Assembly (NCBI GenBank): GCA_017436785.1
Contig: JAFSCK010000018.1
Coordinates: forward strand, 1-64,000
DNA length: 64,000 nt
Reading direction: 5' to 3'
Origin: Oscillospiraceae bacterium
Lineage (GTDB): Bacteria; Bacillota; Clostridia; Oscillospirales; Oscillospiraceae
Shown: piece after piece, positions 11,101 to 20,700 of the stretch
How the letters are laid out: each line of letters starts with the position of its first letter
How positions within the stretch are numbered: position 1 is the first letter of the stretch
Notes under the pieces: generated by a model
Told to the model about the DNA's origin: nothing
Seen by the model: the letters and a program-made list of their open reading frames with translations, nothing else
Database searches by the model: none
Program-made: the position numbers and the translations under genes

Positions 11101-12342
11101 GGTGATGTCAGCACCGCCCATGGTGACGGTCACAGTCAGATCCTCACCGGAAACGGTTTCCTCAAACTTGGTACCGGCGGAAACGCCCTTGTAGTAATGC
11201 TTGCTTGCGCTGGCAGAGGTCAGCTTGTGGGAAACGGAATAAACCTTGTTTTCTCCCGCTTCCACTTCGCACTGGCTCAGCAGAACATCCAGCACAGCCG
11301 CGGTAATGTAGTCCATACCGGCAGCGTTGGGATGAATGCCGTCAGGCAGTTCCGCCGTGGTAATGCCGCAATCCCGCAGATCCGTATAGGGAATGCCGTA
11401 ATGCTGGCAAATCTGGGCCATGACAGCGTTGGCCTCAGCCAGCTTTTCATTGGAATAGTAAGAGGTGGTGACCGCAGGCAGCAGTGCCACGATCTGGGCA
11501 TTGGGATAATAATGCCGCATCCGCAGAAGGGTGTGCACAAAGCCATCCGCCAGATTGTCCCACTTTGCGGTGGTCAGATCTACCGAGGTAGGTGCAGTCG
11601 CTGCATTGAAGCTGCCCACCTTGCTGACATGGGCCAGATCGTTGGTGCCGCCATAAAGCAGGATGATGTCCGGCGTGCCGTTGGCACCCAGATTCTGAAT
11701 GCGCACCAAATTGCTCATGGCAGCATTTTCACCGGTGGTGCCGGTGGTCACAGGCGCACCGCCGCTAAGGGTCGCGCCCCGCCAGCTGTCGTTGATGCCC
11801 AGCTTGGCATCCAGCTCCGTAATGACCTGCATCCACCAAGTCTCATTCACATCCGTCAGCAGATCATCCTGAGGATACCGCGCCAAATGCTCCAAATTGA
11901 AGCCGTCGGCGGTAGGAATGTAACCGGCAAAGGTGGAGATAGAGTCACCCATAATGGAGATGACCTTGCCGGAGAAGTTCTCAGCGGAGCCTCGGAAAGC
12001 GAAGAACATCGGCATCTCCGTTGCCTCCGTAGTCCCCGGGACAGAGGGCTCGGTTGCCGCCGTGGTTTCCGGAACAGCAGACTCCGTTTCTGCCGTGGTT
12101 TCGATCACGGCAGGCTCTGTTTCCACTGTGGTTTCCGGAATACTCGGCTCCGAAGCCTCAGTTCCTGTTGTTTCCGGCTCCGAGGATGCCTCGGGCACAG
12201 TGGTTTCTTCTGCAGACGCTGTGGTTTCCACCACTGCAGCCTCCGTAGGTGCAGCAGCGTCACCGCTGAGCGCAAGAGCCTCCACCGGAAGCCCGCTCAC
12301 CAGCATTGCCAGTGCCAACAGAAGGGATAAGAATCGTTTCAT
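5191..12342 (-). CDS. Giant secreted dockerin protein with SGNH hydrolase-type domains
   Basis: 2383 aa. The ATG at 12342 ([13 protein letters not shown]) has an AAAGGAG site; an in-frame start 30 bp upstream lacks one. Order of parts: signal peptide, then a Thr/Glu/Pro-rich linker (about 30-110). Next come SGNH domain 1 (GDS at about 131, GGTNDL, DGIHPN), SGNH domain 2 (GAS at about 599, GFNDF, HPN) and a lectin-like beta domain (about 930-1115). A DUF4886/SGNH-like domain starts with AIGNSFS at about 1209. About six and a half 80-residue repeats rich in CTE..G and CxxC pairs follow, and the protein ends in a two-loop type I dockerin ([12 protein letters not shown] and [12 protein letters not shown]). 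SGNH domains are usually esterases or deacetylases, so a role in removing acyl groups from glycans is plausible. Domain 2 has lost the GDS Asp. It is divergent to dockerin protein 2 and may be held at the surface by the cohesin protein at 17009. Confidence 0.85.
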   Translation of the reverse strand: MKRFLSLLLALAMLVSGLPVEALALSGDAAAPTEAAVVETTASAEETTVPEASSEPETTGTEASEPSIPETTVETEPAVIETTAETESAVPETTAATEPSVPGTTEATEMPMFFAFRGSAENFSGKVISIMGDSISTFAGYIPTADGFNLEHLARYPQDDLLTDVNETWWMQVITELDAKLGINDSWRGATLSGGAPVTTGTTGENAAMSNLVRIQNLGANGTPDIILLYGGTNDLAHVSKVGSFNAATAPTSVDLTTAKWDNLADGFVHTLLRMRHYYPNAQIVALLPAVTTSYYSNEKLAEANAVMAQICQHYGIPYTDLRDCGITTAELPDGIHPNAAGMDYITAAVLDVLLSQCEVEAGENKVYSVSHKLTSASASKHYYKGVSAGTKFEETVSGEDLTVTVTMGGADITSEVYADGKITISNVTGDIVVTAKAVFSLGDRLLQLPEKLCAGLNLWTALEHDPEYYTASGWGVHSSGKVYSVTIPVKAGDRLWATSFQSSALNGSPSSNGIRVTYFSEDGMLDSLTSTETYNELTQNGYLTVPEQANAVNIPMWTNEDSNELYLLNAEHSYENGKCAICGEKAPELSGKTISILGASISTYEGTSNGAAADTTNSTIRNNVKYYPNNTIPEVGLNDTWWMQVAEDLDLRLLVNNAWSGSAILLERSGTVGAYVDRCVQLHDNTGDNAGEEPDIICIQMGFNDFSYGKDTLGDANIDYAALITADGYGTPSTTMEATAIMLDKITKRYPNAEVYMFNHFKRIGQSASDTTLMEGLNASIQTVCDRFGVSVVDLYTTLTDPAHIGDGKLHPNRLGMDVISEAVKSAIIGNTDYEVTTHTAKLALDGVTADYGTDKIVVDGTGFSVKLTAPAGDTLSVTVTMGGKDITADCYYAQDGKVSIAAVTGDVVITAKRVHTPKDYRWEFNGTDLAGENTLTKTAGTTTDGIFSTTRYDIATPVVLSHEEPWVVEWKSEGTFQNASGSGARVFTTDKVNANYNARYIFKSNTRGIIAMGEKTTTGSHNYGIALADHGIDWTALHTYRLENRIAQDGSNMIYLLVDGKEIGPMTHYFVGTTDKKTTSQWLSGKDFVFPYMGTDSHGFNDCAIEYIAVWEGGHEHVYESVVTKPTCTEKGYTTHTCTVCSDSYVDSYVDATGHSFGAWTETKVPTCEADGEERRNCESCDAFETRAVTCGHNPEYSWDVDGDGVLELLAIGNSFSVDALEYFWQIANDLGIQKVVVGNFYISGCTLKTHAANAANDAAAYTYYYNDNGVWSKTENYKLSTALTERSWDYISMQQSSRYSGMESTYNEDLTNLISYVKGLISKKENENRNPCAKLVWHMTWAYQQDSTNTGFANYNNDQMTMYNAIVSAVQNKIVTNTAFDLIVPNGTAVQNSRTSLLGDTTTRDGYHMSRDYGRYLTGLLFVKTVTGLSVDGITYAPSGVDTQETAIAIESVNNAYANPFEVTKSAYTGEVPEEGYILLQSEFYKGAFWDSTSATGYNKLFFDKSISQNYFATIRFTKETLPVGSIIILADGWRYRPDGWITDTVQTGPREPMTTESYVVVTEEWWDDYTIRAFNICRVDGGSVMDLTENEMRDIFRIYVPEESHVHTYTSVVTAPTCTEKGYTTHTCACGDSYVDSYVDAFGHSFGDWKVTTDATCTEKGEERHDCTNCDHFETREIAAKGHTEVIDKAVEPTCTETGLTEGKHCSACKTVLVKQNEIPAKGHSFGAWSKTKAATCTEKGEERRDCANCDHFETREIAAKGHTEVIDKAVEATCTESGLTEGKHCSVCGTVLVKQKEIPAKGHSFGAWSETKAATCTEKGEERRDCDNCDHFETREIAAKGHTEVIDKAVEPTCTETGLTEGKHCSVCGAVLVKQKEIPAKGHSFGAWKTTTEATCTEKGEERRDCANCDHFETREIAAKGHTEVIDKAVEPTCTETGLTEGKHCSVCGTILVKQKEIPAKGHSFGAWKTTTEATCTEKGEERRDCANCDHYETREIAAKGHTKVIDKAVEPTCTETGLTEGKHCSVCGTVLVKQNEIPAKGHSFGAWKTTTEATCTEKGEERRDCANCDHFETREIAAKGHTEVIDKAVEPTCTETGLTEGKHCSVCGTVLVKQKEIPAKGHSFGAWSETKAATCTEKGEERRDCANCDHYETREIAAKGHSYGEWVEISAPTCTEAGEQQRKCVCGHSETRSVEALGHEEVIDEGLKPTCTEGGISDGKHCGRCGEILKEQVELPAAGHSYSTEPKFLWTENNTVCKAYFHCSHCDAIKVKVCTVTTDTENNKILHTATVEFEGKTFTDVKEEELEDILWGDANGDGKVNTKDATRILRYYAELISDSEIDLVAADVNSDGNVNTKDATRVLRYYAELIDSLRHEK
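5820..7390 (-). repeat. Tandem 240 bp coding repeats
   Basis: Matching blocks recur at an exact 240 bp step (for example at 6061, 6301, 6541, 6781, 7021 and 7261), about six and a half units. Each encodes 80 residues with CTETG, CSVCG, CTEKG and CANC motifs. High nucleotide identity between units suggests recent expansion and a risk of assembly collapse. Confidence 0.9.
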
Positions 12343-12390
12343 CGAAAGAACTCCTTTCTGAGATTCCAACATTTTAGCTATTTAACTTTT

Positions 12391-12419
12391 ATTATACAAT
12401 ATTCTGCTAAAAATGTCCA
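12391..12419 (-). promoter_or_regulatory. Promoter of giant dockerin gene 1
   Basis: On the - strand: TGGACA, 17 bp, TATAAT, with a transcript start about 40 bp before the ATG at 12342. A near-consensus sigma-A promoter. Confidence 0.75.
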
Positions 12420-12448
12420 GAAAAGAAGGGGTTCCCACCCAATTCAGA

Positions 12449-12477
12449 TAGACTTTTCCTGCGAATTATGGTAAAAT
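12449..12477 (+). promoter_or_regulatory. Promoter of dockerin gene 2
   Basis: TAGACT, 17 bp, TAAAAT, just ahead of the CAGGAGG site and the ATG at 12510. Back to back with the gene 1 promoter in a 167 bp divergent region. Confidence 0.6.
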
Positions 12478-12509
12478 AAATGATCATTTATAAACATCAG
12501 GAGGAACCT

Positions 12510-15500
12510 ATGAAACGATTGCTAAGTATGCTGTTGGCTCTGTCGCTGCTGCTGTCCTGTCTGCCCATGGACACCATGGCAGCGGATGATTTGCTCAACG
12601 AAGGCATTGCCGGCACTATAAGCCCCGCGATTCCTATGGAGACGCTCCCTGCGCCCACCCTTCCAGAGGTAGATCTAGACACCCCTACAACGGATGATAT
12701 CACCCCCGCTACCTTGCCCATCACCCCGGCGGTGCCTGACCCCACCGAGGCTCCCGTCCCCGCAACCGATGGCGAGCTTTATCAGGATGATGTTGGCAGC
12801 TGGCATTTTACCAGCTTCGATCATCTGAGTGAGCTGGCCTCCATGACCTTTGCTACCCCCACAAAGGCCTATTACGAGGGTCCGGAGAACTTCACCCTTT
12901 CGGGAAATCTCGTCATTCCTGCCAATCTGACTTTGGATTTCCAGTGGGCCGACATCAACACCTATGTCACCATCCCTACAGGCTCCACCGTGATCTGTGA
13001 TGGCAGCCTGATCCTGCGCACACTGACTGTCGCCGGAGATCTGTCCGTACGGGACATGCTGGTCTATGATGCCCTGAATGTTACCGGAAAGATTTACAAT
13101 CACGGCACCATTCGGTTCTGGGATGGCGCTGTCATTACCGGCGACGACAAGATCCAGCACACCTCCGCCGACTGCCTGCTTTACATCGAGAAGCGTGCAG
13201 AGGATACCGCCTCCCTAAAAGCCGCCGTGGATTTGGTGAACACCGAGACTGATCCCCACAAGCGTTACCATCTGCGCCTGCTGGGAGAAGTGACTATCGA
13301 CGACGATGTGACCATTCCTGCGGGCTGCGATTTTGAGATCGGCGTTGCCCGTCTAAAGATCGCCTCCAGCGTTACCCTGACACTGAATGCCTACACTGCC
13401 ATTATCTGCGAAACCACAGTGGAAGGCACCCTTGTGAACAACGGCGGTATCATCCTCAACGATGTTTACTGGAATAGCCCCCACCTGACCATAGCCCAGG
13501 GTGGCACTTACCGCGGCAACGGTAAGATCGTCATCCATGACACCTACACCTCAGCCCCCGAGGATATGTTCACCGGACTGGATCTGAATCAGTTCACCAT
13601 CACCACCACGGATCCTGAAAACCACTACTGGGTGCTGGAAAAGAAGGCTTCCAATGAAGGCCTCCATCAGGGCGCTAACGGTGACTGGCATTTTAAGACC
13701 TTTGAAGAGCTGAAGCAGATTGCCAACATCACGAACCGATGCACTGCCATCTATGAGGGCACGGAGCCTCTGGTCATCAAGGAAGATCTGCTGATCTCCG
13801 AATCCCTGAACATCAATGCCCAAAATTCCGAGGTAGTGGTTCCTAAGGGTGTCACGCTTACCATGAGTACCACACTGAACACCCGGAAGCTGACGGTCGC
13901 GGGCACCGCCTACATCGACTGGGTGAACATTTCCGAGGCCATCGACGTTCCCGGTAAGTTGACTGTCAAGTATGATGTACACCTGTACAACGGGGCTTCT
14001 GTCGGCGGCAAAGAAAATATTTCCTTCACCCTTGGCGCCTGTTTCCACGAGATTGATGTCGCCACCACCGACGAACTGAAGACTGCTGTGGGCAAGGCCA
14101 TCACCTCCGAAGATCGCTTCAACCTTTGGTTGATTGACAATGTAACACTTTCCGACTCCATTATCATTCCAGAAAACTGCGGTCTGTATCTGGGGGATGT
14201 TATCCTGACCATTCCCAAGAAAATGCAACTGCAAATAGAAGGTCTGGCAGAGATTTCCGGCAAGGTAATCGTAAGCGGCACCCTTGTAAACAACAGCTAC
14301 CTCTACCTGCTCCCCATCAATGGACCCGTTTTGGTATTTGAGAAAAATAGTACCTATTCCGGTACCGGTACCATTCAAATCAGTTCTCCTGATTACAATG
14401 AGCCCGCTGATAGCCGCCCCACTTATTCCGACTTCATCACCGGTCTGGATTTCAGCAAATTTAATATTACGGAAGACCTCGCTTATTGGATTCTGACTCC
14501 CAAGGACAACGGTCCCACCAAGCTTCCTGCACCCACCGATCTGGAATGGGGCTATGACCACGATGTCTGGGTCGGCTGGGATGGTGCACCCATCTATGAG
14601 ACTAAGACTGTCCCCGGCATGATCAGCTGGAAGCCTGTAGCGCCTACCTATGGCGACGCCACCATCGAAATCTTCCGTCAGGGCAATCAAACACCTATTG
14701 ATGTCCATTACTGGCATTTTACGGATGAAGAAGTTCCCCAATGGCGCAGCATTGCAGCCTTCATACTCAGCAATCCCGACAGCGGCAGTTATTACTTCAC
14801 TGTCACCTCAAACGGGAATCGGGACACCTTGGACAGTGACACGGTTACATCCCCTGTATGGTCCTATACGCGGCCTAATGCGCAGCTGGACACCTGTACT
14901 GACCTGAGTTGGGATTGGCCTTACGCCAGCTTTACACGCCCTGAGAATGCGGTAGGTTATCATATTGAGTTCTGGTTCAGAGAGACCGAAACTTCCGAGC
15001 CCGTCTGCATCGGCAACAACTGGTGGATGGACTATGATAACAGTACAACTTACGGCATCAGTGATTCCATGATTTATGAATACGGTGCAGGTTACTACTA
15101 CTACACCGTCCGTGCCCTCACTTCTGATATTACCAAATTTTGCAACAGCGAATGGGTCACCGGCCCCCTCTACAACCTGACGGAAACCGTTATTGCAGTG
15201 GACAAGGACCTGCAGGAGATCGTGGACAACAAGGGCCAGATGACCGACGCTGAGATCCGCCAGTCCGTGCAGGATATGGACACCGAAGATCTGAAATATG
15301 CCATGCTGGCTGACCCCGGCGTTGCCGAGAACATCGGCGAACTGGAACGCAAGGCTGGCTGCTTCGGCAAAGTGGAAGTCAATGACGTTTCCATCCCCGC
15401 TGGCAAGGTCAATGTCATCGGTGCCGGTCTCAATACCCCCGCAGACAGCAACGAGCCTATCTCCCTCATCATCGGCAAGCCCGAAAAGGATCATGTCCTG

Positions 15501-15980
15501 CCCAAGGATTACGATGATTCCGTGGCTGTAAAATTCTCCATGGACCTGAGCAATGTGGAAAATACGGAAGAACTGAAAGTTCCTGTCCTCATCACCATGC
15601 CCATCCCAAAGGGCATTGATCCCGAGAACATGGTGATCCTCCACTTCCACGCAGATGGCTCCATGGATGTGATTCATGCCCTTGATATGAACATTCGTAA
15701 TGGTAACGTCACATTTGTTCTCACCAGCTTCTCCGACTTTGTCATCACTCAGATTGCTCAGGAGGATGAAATCCTGTGGGGAGATGCGAATGAAGATGGA
15801 AAAATCAACACAAAGGATGCAACAAGAATTTTACGTTATTATGCAGAGTTGATCTCTGAATCCGACATCGATCTCTCTGCTGCTGATGTGAACGGCGACG
15901 GAAAGGTCAATACCAAGGATGCCACCCGTATCCTGCGATATTATGCAGAGTTGATCGATTCCCTTCTCCCTGATAAATAA
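12510..15980 (+). CDS. Secreted dockerin protein with beta-helix-like repeats
   Basis: 1156 aa. The ATG at 12510 follows CAGGAGG and opens a clear signal peptide (MKRLLSMLLALSLLLSCLP). After a Pro/Thr linker there are two long copies of one module (about 85-370 and 385-660). Each begins with a GDWHFKTFEEL/GSWHFTSFDHL motif and runs into short hydrophobic beta repeats like a right-handed beta-helix. Two FN3-like beta domains follow (about 670-890). Next is a domain of about 190 residues (VIAVDKDLQEIVDN to SFSDFVITQ), and last a dockerin with loops DANEDGKINTKD and [12 protein letters not shown]. No catalytic motif is visible; a structural or adhesive role is inferred. The dockerin nearly matches that of the divergent neighbour. 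Confidence 0.82.
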   Translation: MKRLLSMLLALSLLLSCLPMDTMAADDLLNEGIAGTISPAIPMETLPAPTLPEVDLDTPTTDDITPATLPITPAVPDPTEAPVPATDGELYQDDVGSWHFTSFDHLSELASMTFATPTKAYYEGPENFTLSGNLVIPANLTLDFQWADINTYVTIPTGSTVICDGSLILRTLTVAGDLSVRDMLVYDALNVTGKIYNHGTIRFWDGAVITGDDKIQHTSADCLLYIEKRAEDTASLKAAVDLVNTETDPHKRYHLRLLGEVTIDDDVTIPAGCDFEIGVARLKIASSVTLTLNAYTAIICETTVEGTLVNNGGIILNDVYWNSPHLTIAQGGTYRGNGKIVIHDTYTSAPEDMFTGLDLNQFTITTTDPENHYWVLEKKASNEGLHQGANGDWHFKTFEELKQIANITNRCTAIYEGTEPLVIKEDLLISESLNINAQNSEVVVPKGVTLTMSTTLNTRKLTVAGTAYIDWVNISEAIDVPGKLTVKYDVHLYNGASVGGKENISFTLGACFHEIDVATTDELKTAVGKAITSEDRFNLWLIDNVTLSDSIIIPENCGLYLGDVILTIPKKMQLQIEGLAEISGKVIVSGTLVNNSYLYLLPINGPVLVFEKNSTYSGTGTIQISSPDYNEPADSRPTYSDFITGLDFSKFNITEDLAYWILTPKDNGPTKLPAPTDLEWGYDHDVWVGWDGAPIYETKTVPGMISWKPVAPTYGDATIEIFRQGNQTPIDVHYWHFTDEEVPQWRSIAAFILSNPDSGSYYFTVTSNGNRDTLDSDTVTSPVWSYTRPNAQLDTCTDLSWDWPYASFTRPENAVGYHIEFWFRETETSEPVCIGNNWWMDYDNSTTYGISDSMIYEYGAGYYYYTVRALTSDITKFCNSEWVTGPLYNLTETVIAVDKDLQEIVDNKGQMTDAEIRQSVQDMDTEDLKYAMLADPGVAENIGELERKAGCFGKVEVNDVSIPAGKVNVIGAGLNTPADSNEPISLIIGKPEKDHVLPKDYDDSVAVKFSMDLSNVENTEELKVPVLITMPIPKGIDPENMVILHFHADGSMDVIHALDMNIRNGNVTFVLTSFSDFVITQIAQEDEILWGDANEDGKINTKDATRILRYYAELISESDIDLSAADVNGDGKVNTKDATRILRYYAELIDSLLPDK

Positions 15981-15997
15981 ATTTTAATATAACATTG

Positions 15998-16025
15998 AAG
16001 CGGTGGATCACATAATCCACCGCTT
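15998..16025 (+). terminator. Terminator after dockerin gene 2
   Basis: 11 bp stem AAGCGGTGGAT with ATCCACCGCTT, 6-base loop, followed by TCATATT. The T-run is weak. The same arm sequence recurs in the hairpin at 16956. Confidence 0.6.
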
Positions 16026-16056
16026 TCATATTGGTTGAGCAAGTTCACCAAGAGGA

Positions 16057-16089
16057 AAAGGGCAGAGTCCAACAGGATTCTGCCCCTTT
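16057..16089 (-). terminator. Terminator after the sortase gene
   Basis: On the - strand the arms AAAGGGGCAGAATCC and GGACTCTGCCCTTT pair around TGTT with one bulge, followed by TTTTCCTCT. It lies 9 bp after the sortase stop. Confidence 0.75.
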
Positions 16090-16097
16090 AATATGCT

Positions 16098-16934
16098 TTA
16101 TTCCGCCTGGTCCTTGATTTCCTTACCCACAACGACAAATCTGCCGTTATCCACGTGGTAAGCGCAAGTAACCAGTGTCACAAGATTATCGCCATACTCG
16201 GCTGTCACACCGGTGTCATAGAGGGATTTCTTCTTAAATTGCTCGATGGCATAGTCGAAGTCCTCTTCATCCTCCGCATTAATGAACTTGTAGAACTTGA
16301 ACACATTCTCGGTCTTCAAATACACACGGTCATAGAAGCAGGAAATGATCTCATATTCCTTCTCCTCATACAGAGTAGAGAAGGTAAAGGTGGGATGCTT
16401 TTCCCAGAAGGGCTTCTGGTCATACTTCAGTAGCGTACGGAAAGCGGTGCCATCGTACATGTTGTGACCATAAATGATGATATTGTCGCTTCTGGGATCC
16501 AGAGAGCAATCCTCATTCATGAAAGGCAGACCCGCGATGCTGAACCTGCCCTTAAAGTCCTTGCGAATATACTTCTCCTCGTCATCGGGGGTAAACATGA
16601 CCGGGTAATCCAGCTTCGTGTCTGCAATTTTCACATAGCCGATGGTGTCAGGGTTTTCCATGTACAACTCTGCCATGTGTTCCAGCATCTCAGGAACCTT
16701 TTCGATGTCTACGGTGGGGGCCACAGTGGGCTCCGTGGTAGCTTCACTGGTTGCCTCAGTGGTCATCTGGGTTGCAGCGGTGGTGGGAGCGGCAGTCTCA
16801 ACGGGTGCAGGCTTCTCCTCCGGGAGGTTCATCAGCATGAAGACGATGAGGCCGACCAGGGCCAGTGCAACGAAGGACAGCACCGGAACCACCATGGAAC
16901 GGCGGCGCTTGGGAGTATTATTTTCCTTTTTCAT
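16098..16934 (-). CDS. Class B-type sortase
   Basis: 278 aa with a GAGGAG site before the ATG. Residues 14-36 form an N-terminal membrane anchor, followed by a Thr/Ala/Glu stalk and the catalytic domain (about 80-278). Catalytic His157 is in IIIYGHNMYDG, Cys257 in TLVTCAY, and Arg265 in NGRFVVVGK, the sortase His/Cys/Arg triad. The WEKHPTF...YEIISCFYD layout fits class B. Sortases cleave a sorting signal and join the protein to peptidoglycan. The only visible substrate is the adjacent cohesin protein with its C-terminal PKTGD, which makes a dedicated sortase-substrate pair likely. Co-transcription through the hairpin at 16956 is probable. Confidence 0.9.
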   Translation of the reverse strand: MKKENNTPKRRRSMVVPVLSFVALALVGLIVFMLMNLPEEKPAPVETAAPTTAATQMTTEATSEATTEPTVAPTVDIEKVPEMLEHMAELYMENPDTIGYVKIADTKLDYPVMFTPDDEEKYIRKDFKGRFSIAGLPFMNEDCSLDPRSDNIIIYGHNMYDGTAFRTLLKYDQKPFWEKHPTFTFSTLYEEKEYEIISCFYDRVYLKTENVFKFYKFINAEDEEDFDYAIEQFKKKSLYDTGVTAEYGDNLVTLVTCAYHVDNGRFVVVGKEIKDQAE

Positions 16935-16955
16935 TTTGCATTCTCCTCAGAGGAA

Positions 16956-16987
16956 GTAAGCGGTGGATGTGACCATCCACCGCTTAC
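16956..16987 (-). terminator. Intercistronic hairpin between cohesin and sortase genes
   Basis: Perfect 14 bp stem GTAAGCGGTGGATG with CATCCACCGCTTAC, loop of 4. There is no real T-run after it on the - strand, so it may attenuate or stabilise rather than fully terminate. It could lower sortase output relative to the cohesin protein. Confidence 0.55.
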
Positions 16988-17008
16988 GCGAAGATTTCAG
17001 GAAAGTGC

Positions 17009-17743
17009 TTATGCAGCCTTACGCTTGAAGACGAACATAGCAGCGGCAGCCACTGCGATAACAGCAGCAACGCTCATCACGATGTGAGGAGTGATGTCGC
17101 CAGTCTTGGGCTCGTCGTCAACGTTAGGATTCTCAGTCACAGGGGGAACAGTCTCAGTCTCAGTGGGCTCAGTCTCAGTGGGCTCAGTTTCAGTGGGCTC
17201 GGTCTCGGTGGGCTCGGTCTCGGTGGGCTCGGTCTCGGTGGGCTCGGTCTCGGTGGGCTCGGTCTCGGTGGGCTCAGTCTCAGGAGCAATGACGGTTACA
17301 GTGCCGCCATTAGCGTAGGCAACATCGTCGCCATCTACGTTGGCGATGTAGCCATCGTCAACACCCAGAGTGTAGACAGTGCCGGGAACCGCATCAGCGG
17401 GGATTGCCAGCTGAACTGCGTAGGAACCGCTGTAAGAAGTATTCTCAGTACCAGCAGTACCAATCTTGATAAAAGAAGCCTGGCTATCACCGCTAGCAAA
17501 GAAGCCAGCAGCAGCGCTGGGAGTGAAGGCTCCCATGGGGTTGAGACAGGTGAGGCCGCCGAAGTTGATCTTCAGACCAACGTCGGATGCATCGACAACA
17601 TTGTAGTACACAGTCACAGTGACAGTTTCACCGGGCAGACCCTGTGTAGAGGTAACACCCAGAGAGTTCTCAGCTGCAAAAGCTGCGGGAATGCAGGAAA
17701 TCAGCAGCATGACAACGATCATCAGACTAATAATTTTCTTCAC
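17009..17743 (-). CDS. Cell-wall-anchored single-cohesin protein (scaffoldin-like)
   Basis: 244 aa. The start is GTG at 17743 behind AAGGAG. Residues 1-23 are a signal peptide. Residues about 27-152 resemble a cohesin: an opening strand (LPGETVTVTVYY), the late strand pair AVQLAIPADAVPGTVYTL, and the closing DDVAYANGGTVTV. A stalk of about eight TETEP repeats follows, then PKTGD (212-216), a hydrophobic helix and the FKRKAA tail, a wall-sorting signal. By analogy with single-cohesin anchoring scaffoldins of Ruminococcus (ScaE type), it would dock dockerin proteins onto the wall. It lies 39 bp after dockerin gene 3 with no terminator between and is followed by the sortase gene, so the three likely form one transcript. 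The cohesin call rests on pattern only. Confidence 0.75.
   Translation of the reverse strand: MKKIISLMIVVMLLISCIPAAFAAENSLGVTSTQGLPGETVTVTVYYNVVDASDVGLKINFGGLTCLNPMGAFTPSAAAGFFASGDSQASFIKIGTAGTENTSYSGSYAVQLAIPADAVPGTVYTLGVDDGYIANVDGDDVAYANGGTVTVIAPETEPTETEPTETEPTETEPTETEPTETEPTETEPTETEPTETETVPPVTENPNVDDEPKTGDITPHIVMSVAAVIAVAAAAMFVFKRKAA
17155..17285 (-). repeat. Short tandem repeat encoding the TETEP stalk
   Basis: A 15 bp unit (GGTCTCGGTGGGCTC and near copies) repeated about eight times in frame. Copy number could vary by slippage and change stalk length. Confidence 0.85.
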
Positions 17744-17782
17744 GATTGTTTCTCCTTATAAATTTAATTATAGATTTTGAAG

Positions 17783-20700
17783 TTACTCTTCAACGGGGAA
17801 CTTACCAATCAGATCAACATAGTGGCGCAGGATCAGGGTTGCATCCTTGGTGTTGATCTTTCCGTCTCCATTAACATCGGCAACACAGCGATGCAATTCA
17901 TTGCCTTCGATCAAGTCAACATAGTAGCGCAGGACGCAGGTAGCATCCTTGGTGTTGACCTTGCCATCCCAGTTCACATCGCCCCACAGGCCGTTGCACT
18001 TGGGAGCCAGCTTGACAGTGATCTTTGCATCGATCTTGTCCAGATTGAACTGAACACCGTAGCCGCGGTAGGAGGCATCGGGATGCTTCTCACCAATGTA
18101 GCCGTCAATCACGAAGATACCGCTGCCGATTTCGGCATGGGGATTCATCAGCTCAGCCATGGGAGTGGTGTCATCATAACGGACTTCCAGCTTAGACAGG
18201 ATCTTACCTGCACCATTCTGGAACTTGTCGTAGTACTCGTTCAGCTTGTCAACCTGAGCATTGGTCAGCTCAACGCCAGCCTTAGCAGCCAGAGCAGCGA
18301 AGTCCCACTCCTTAGCCTCGACAGCCTTCTTGATAGCACTGAAGAACTCGCCGACGGTAATCTCAGCCAGAATGTCGTTCAGATCCATGATACAACCGTT
18401 CTCGATGAACTCCTCAGTCAGGTCTTCGTGTGCGAAGGCCAGAACAGCTGCCAGCATGCGGTTGTAATCACAGTTGTGGGAGAAGTCGAGAACGATGTCA
18501 GCCACGGCACCGCCGCCGATCTGCAGCTCATCGCTGATGATCTCAGGCTGATGCAGGTCAATCTTCACATCGAACTTCTCAACGATCTGAGCCAGCTCAT
18601 TCAGATAAGGCAGAACCTTATCCTTGTTAGCGCCGGAGAATGCCAGACCGACAGTGAACTTGTCAGTGATCTTTTCATTGGGAACGATGCCGACGGTCAT
18701 GTAGTCGCCGTTCTCAATGTGGTCAATGGAAATGCTCCAAGGATGAGTGGTGAAGGTGTAGCCAACAACCTTCTCGCCGCTTTCGACAGCAGCTGCAATG
18801 GCAGAGAAGTCAGTCAGATCAGCAATGACCTGATTGATGAAGCCATCAATGCCGCCATACTGTTCGCCATTGGGACCCTCGAAGCGGAACATGCCCAGCA
18901 GATCGTTCAGCACCTTGCTAACCTTGCCCTTATTGGAGTCGGTGCCCAGAATGCCAACGATATCATCGAAGGAGATAGCGTACAGGTCATAATTATCAAC
19001 GGACAGGGATGCAGCAGTGTAGTAGTTCAGAACCAGATCGATTGCCAGCTCAGCAGCCAGATAGTGGACAGCAGGCAGATAGCCCTCAACGTAGTTCTCA
19101 TCGAACAGCTTAACGGTGTCGATGTTGTAGATGCCACCCTCGACGGTGTACAGAGCATTCTTGACAAAGTTGTCAGAATCCTTGTAGTAACCATCTCTCA
19201 GGAAGGAATCAACGTTTGTATTGTACTCACCAGCCAGAATCACAACGTCACCCTTGATGGAGCCGGTGATGCCGCCAGCAGCCTTAGTATCCTGACAGGA
19301 GTCAACGATAATCAGCTTACGGCCGGTGAAGTTCAGGTTACCAGTAATGGTCTTGCCGTTCAGATCAATGATACCGGACTGGGCAATGTTCAGATCGCCG
19401 GTAACGTTGTCCAGCAGCATAATAGCGGTCTCGCCCTTCAGTGCAGCAGCACGGGCGATCAGGTCGGTGGTGAAGTCGTATGCGTGGATAGCAGTCTGCT
19501 TCTTGCCGCCGTGGTTTGCCAAATCAATGACAGCAGCCTGCAGCTGGGAGTCAACTGCGTTCACCAGAGTGACCTTGATGTCGGTGAGGATCTTGGTCTC
19601 GGGGTAGTTCAGCTCATAGACCATGTTCTCGTAACCGCCCAGGTCAATGCCCATGGCGTTGATGATGGCATTCATGTCCTTGCCGAAGGCTTCCATGGTG
19701 ACCAGAGCCTTGTCAGCATCGAAGTTGTAGGTGACACGCTCACCGTTCAGAGCTCTTCTCAGAGCCTCATAGTGATTCTTGTACTGAGAAACCTCGATAG
19801 CGGAGATAGCCTTGTCAGCGATATCGTTGAACTCCTTGATCATCATGTTCAGGGTGTTCTCGTAGGTGTCAGCAGTAATCTTTTCGTTAGCTACAACTTC
19901 CTTCAGGTAGTCGTAGAAGAACTGGAATGCGATCTGATTGTTGATTGCGTTGACGTCGGACTTATCCAGATTGCCGGTAGCCAGCAGAGCGGTCAGGTAG
20001 ACCTCGTAAACAGGCTGGGGCAGATTCAGAGTGACATTCATGGTCTTGCCGTCGCCGGCAGACTGGAACTTCAGGTAGTCACGGACAGCGTTCAGAGCGT
20101 TGCCGACAGTGACCATCTTTTCGGGAATAGATTCGGGAGCCCAAACGAAGTCCAGATCATTCCACATCAGTTCGCCGCTTCTTGCAACAGGCTTGGAGGG
20201 GTTCAGGCTCATCTTGCTGGTTACCAGAACCTTTTCCTTACCCTGAGCCAGAGCGATCAGACGCTCGCTGCCGAACTCATCATCAGCCAGCATTGCACCG
20301 ATCAGTGCATCCATGTGGACCTGCAGGCCGTCAGTGTTGTTCTCAATGAAGGGAACACCATTCAGCTCAACATAAGAGTACTTAGAGGAAACGAAGGCAG
20401 AACCCATCTCCTTAATGCCAGCGCCGTTGATGGGCTGAGTGGGGTTCAGACCAGCCAGAACTTCCTTCTCTGCATCCGCATAGACGGGATTCAGATCTTC
20501 GAAGTGATTGGCAAAGTCTTCCTGATTCTGCTTGTTCACATACAGGCCTACAGTATAGGTGTTGTTGGTGAACAGAGAAGTCAGCTGCTCAGCGGTAAAG
20601 GTATACTTCTGAGCAAAGATACCGGTCTCGCCGTCAATGGTGTACTCATTGACAACACCGGGATGGTTGGGATGACGCTCCAGATTGATCTCACGATCCT

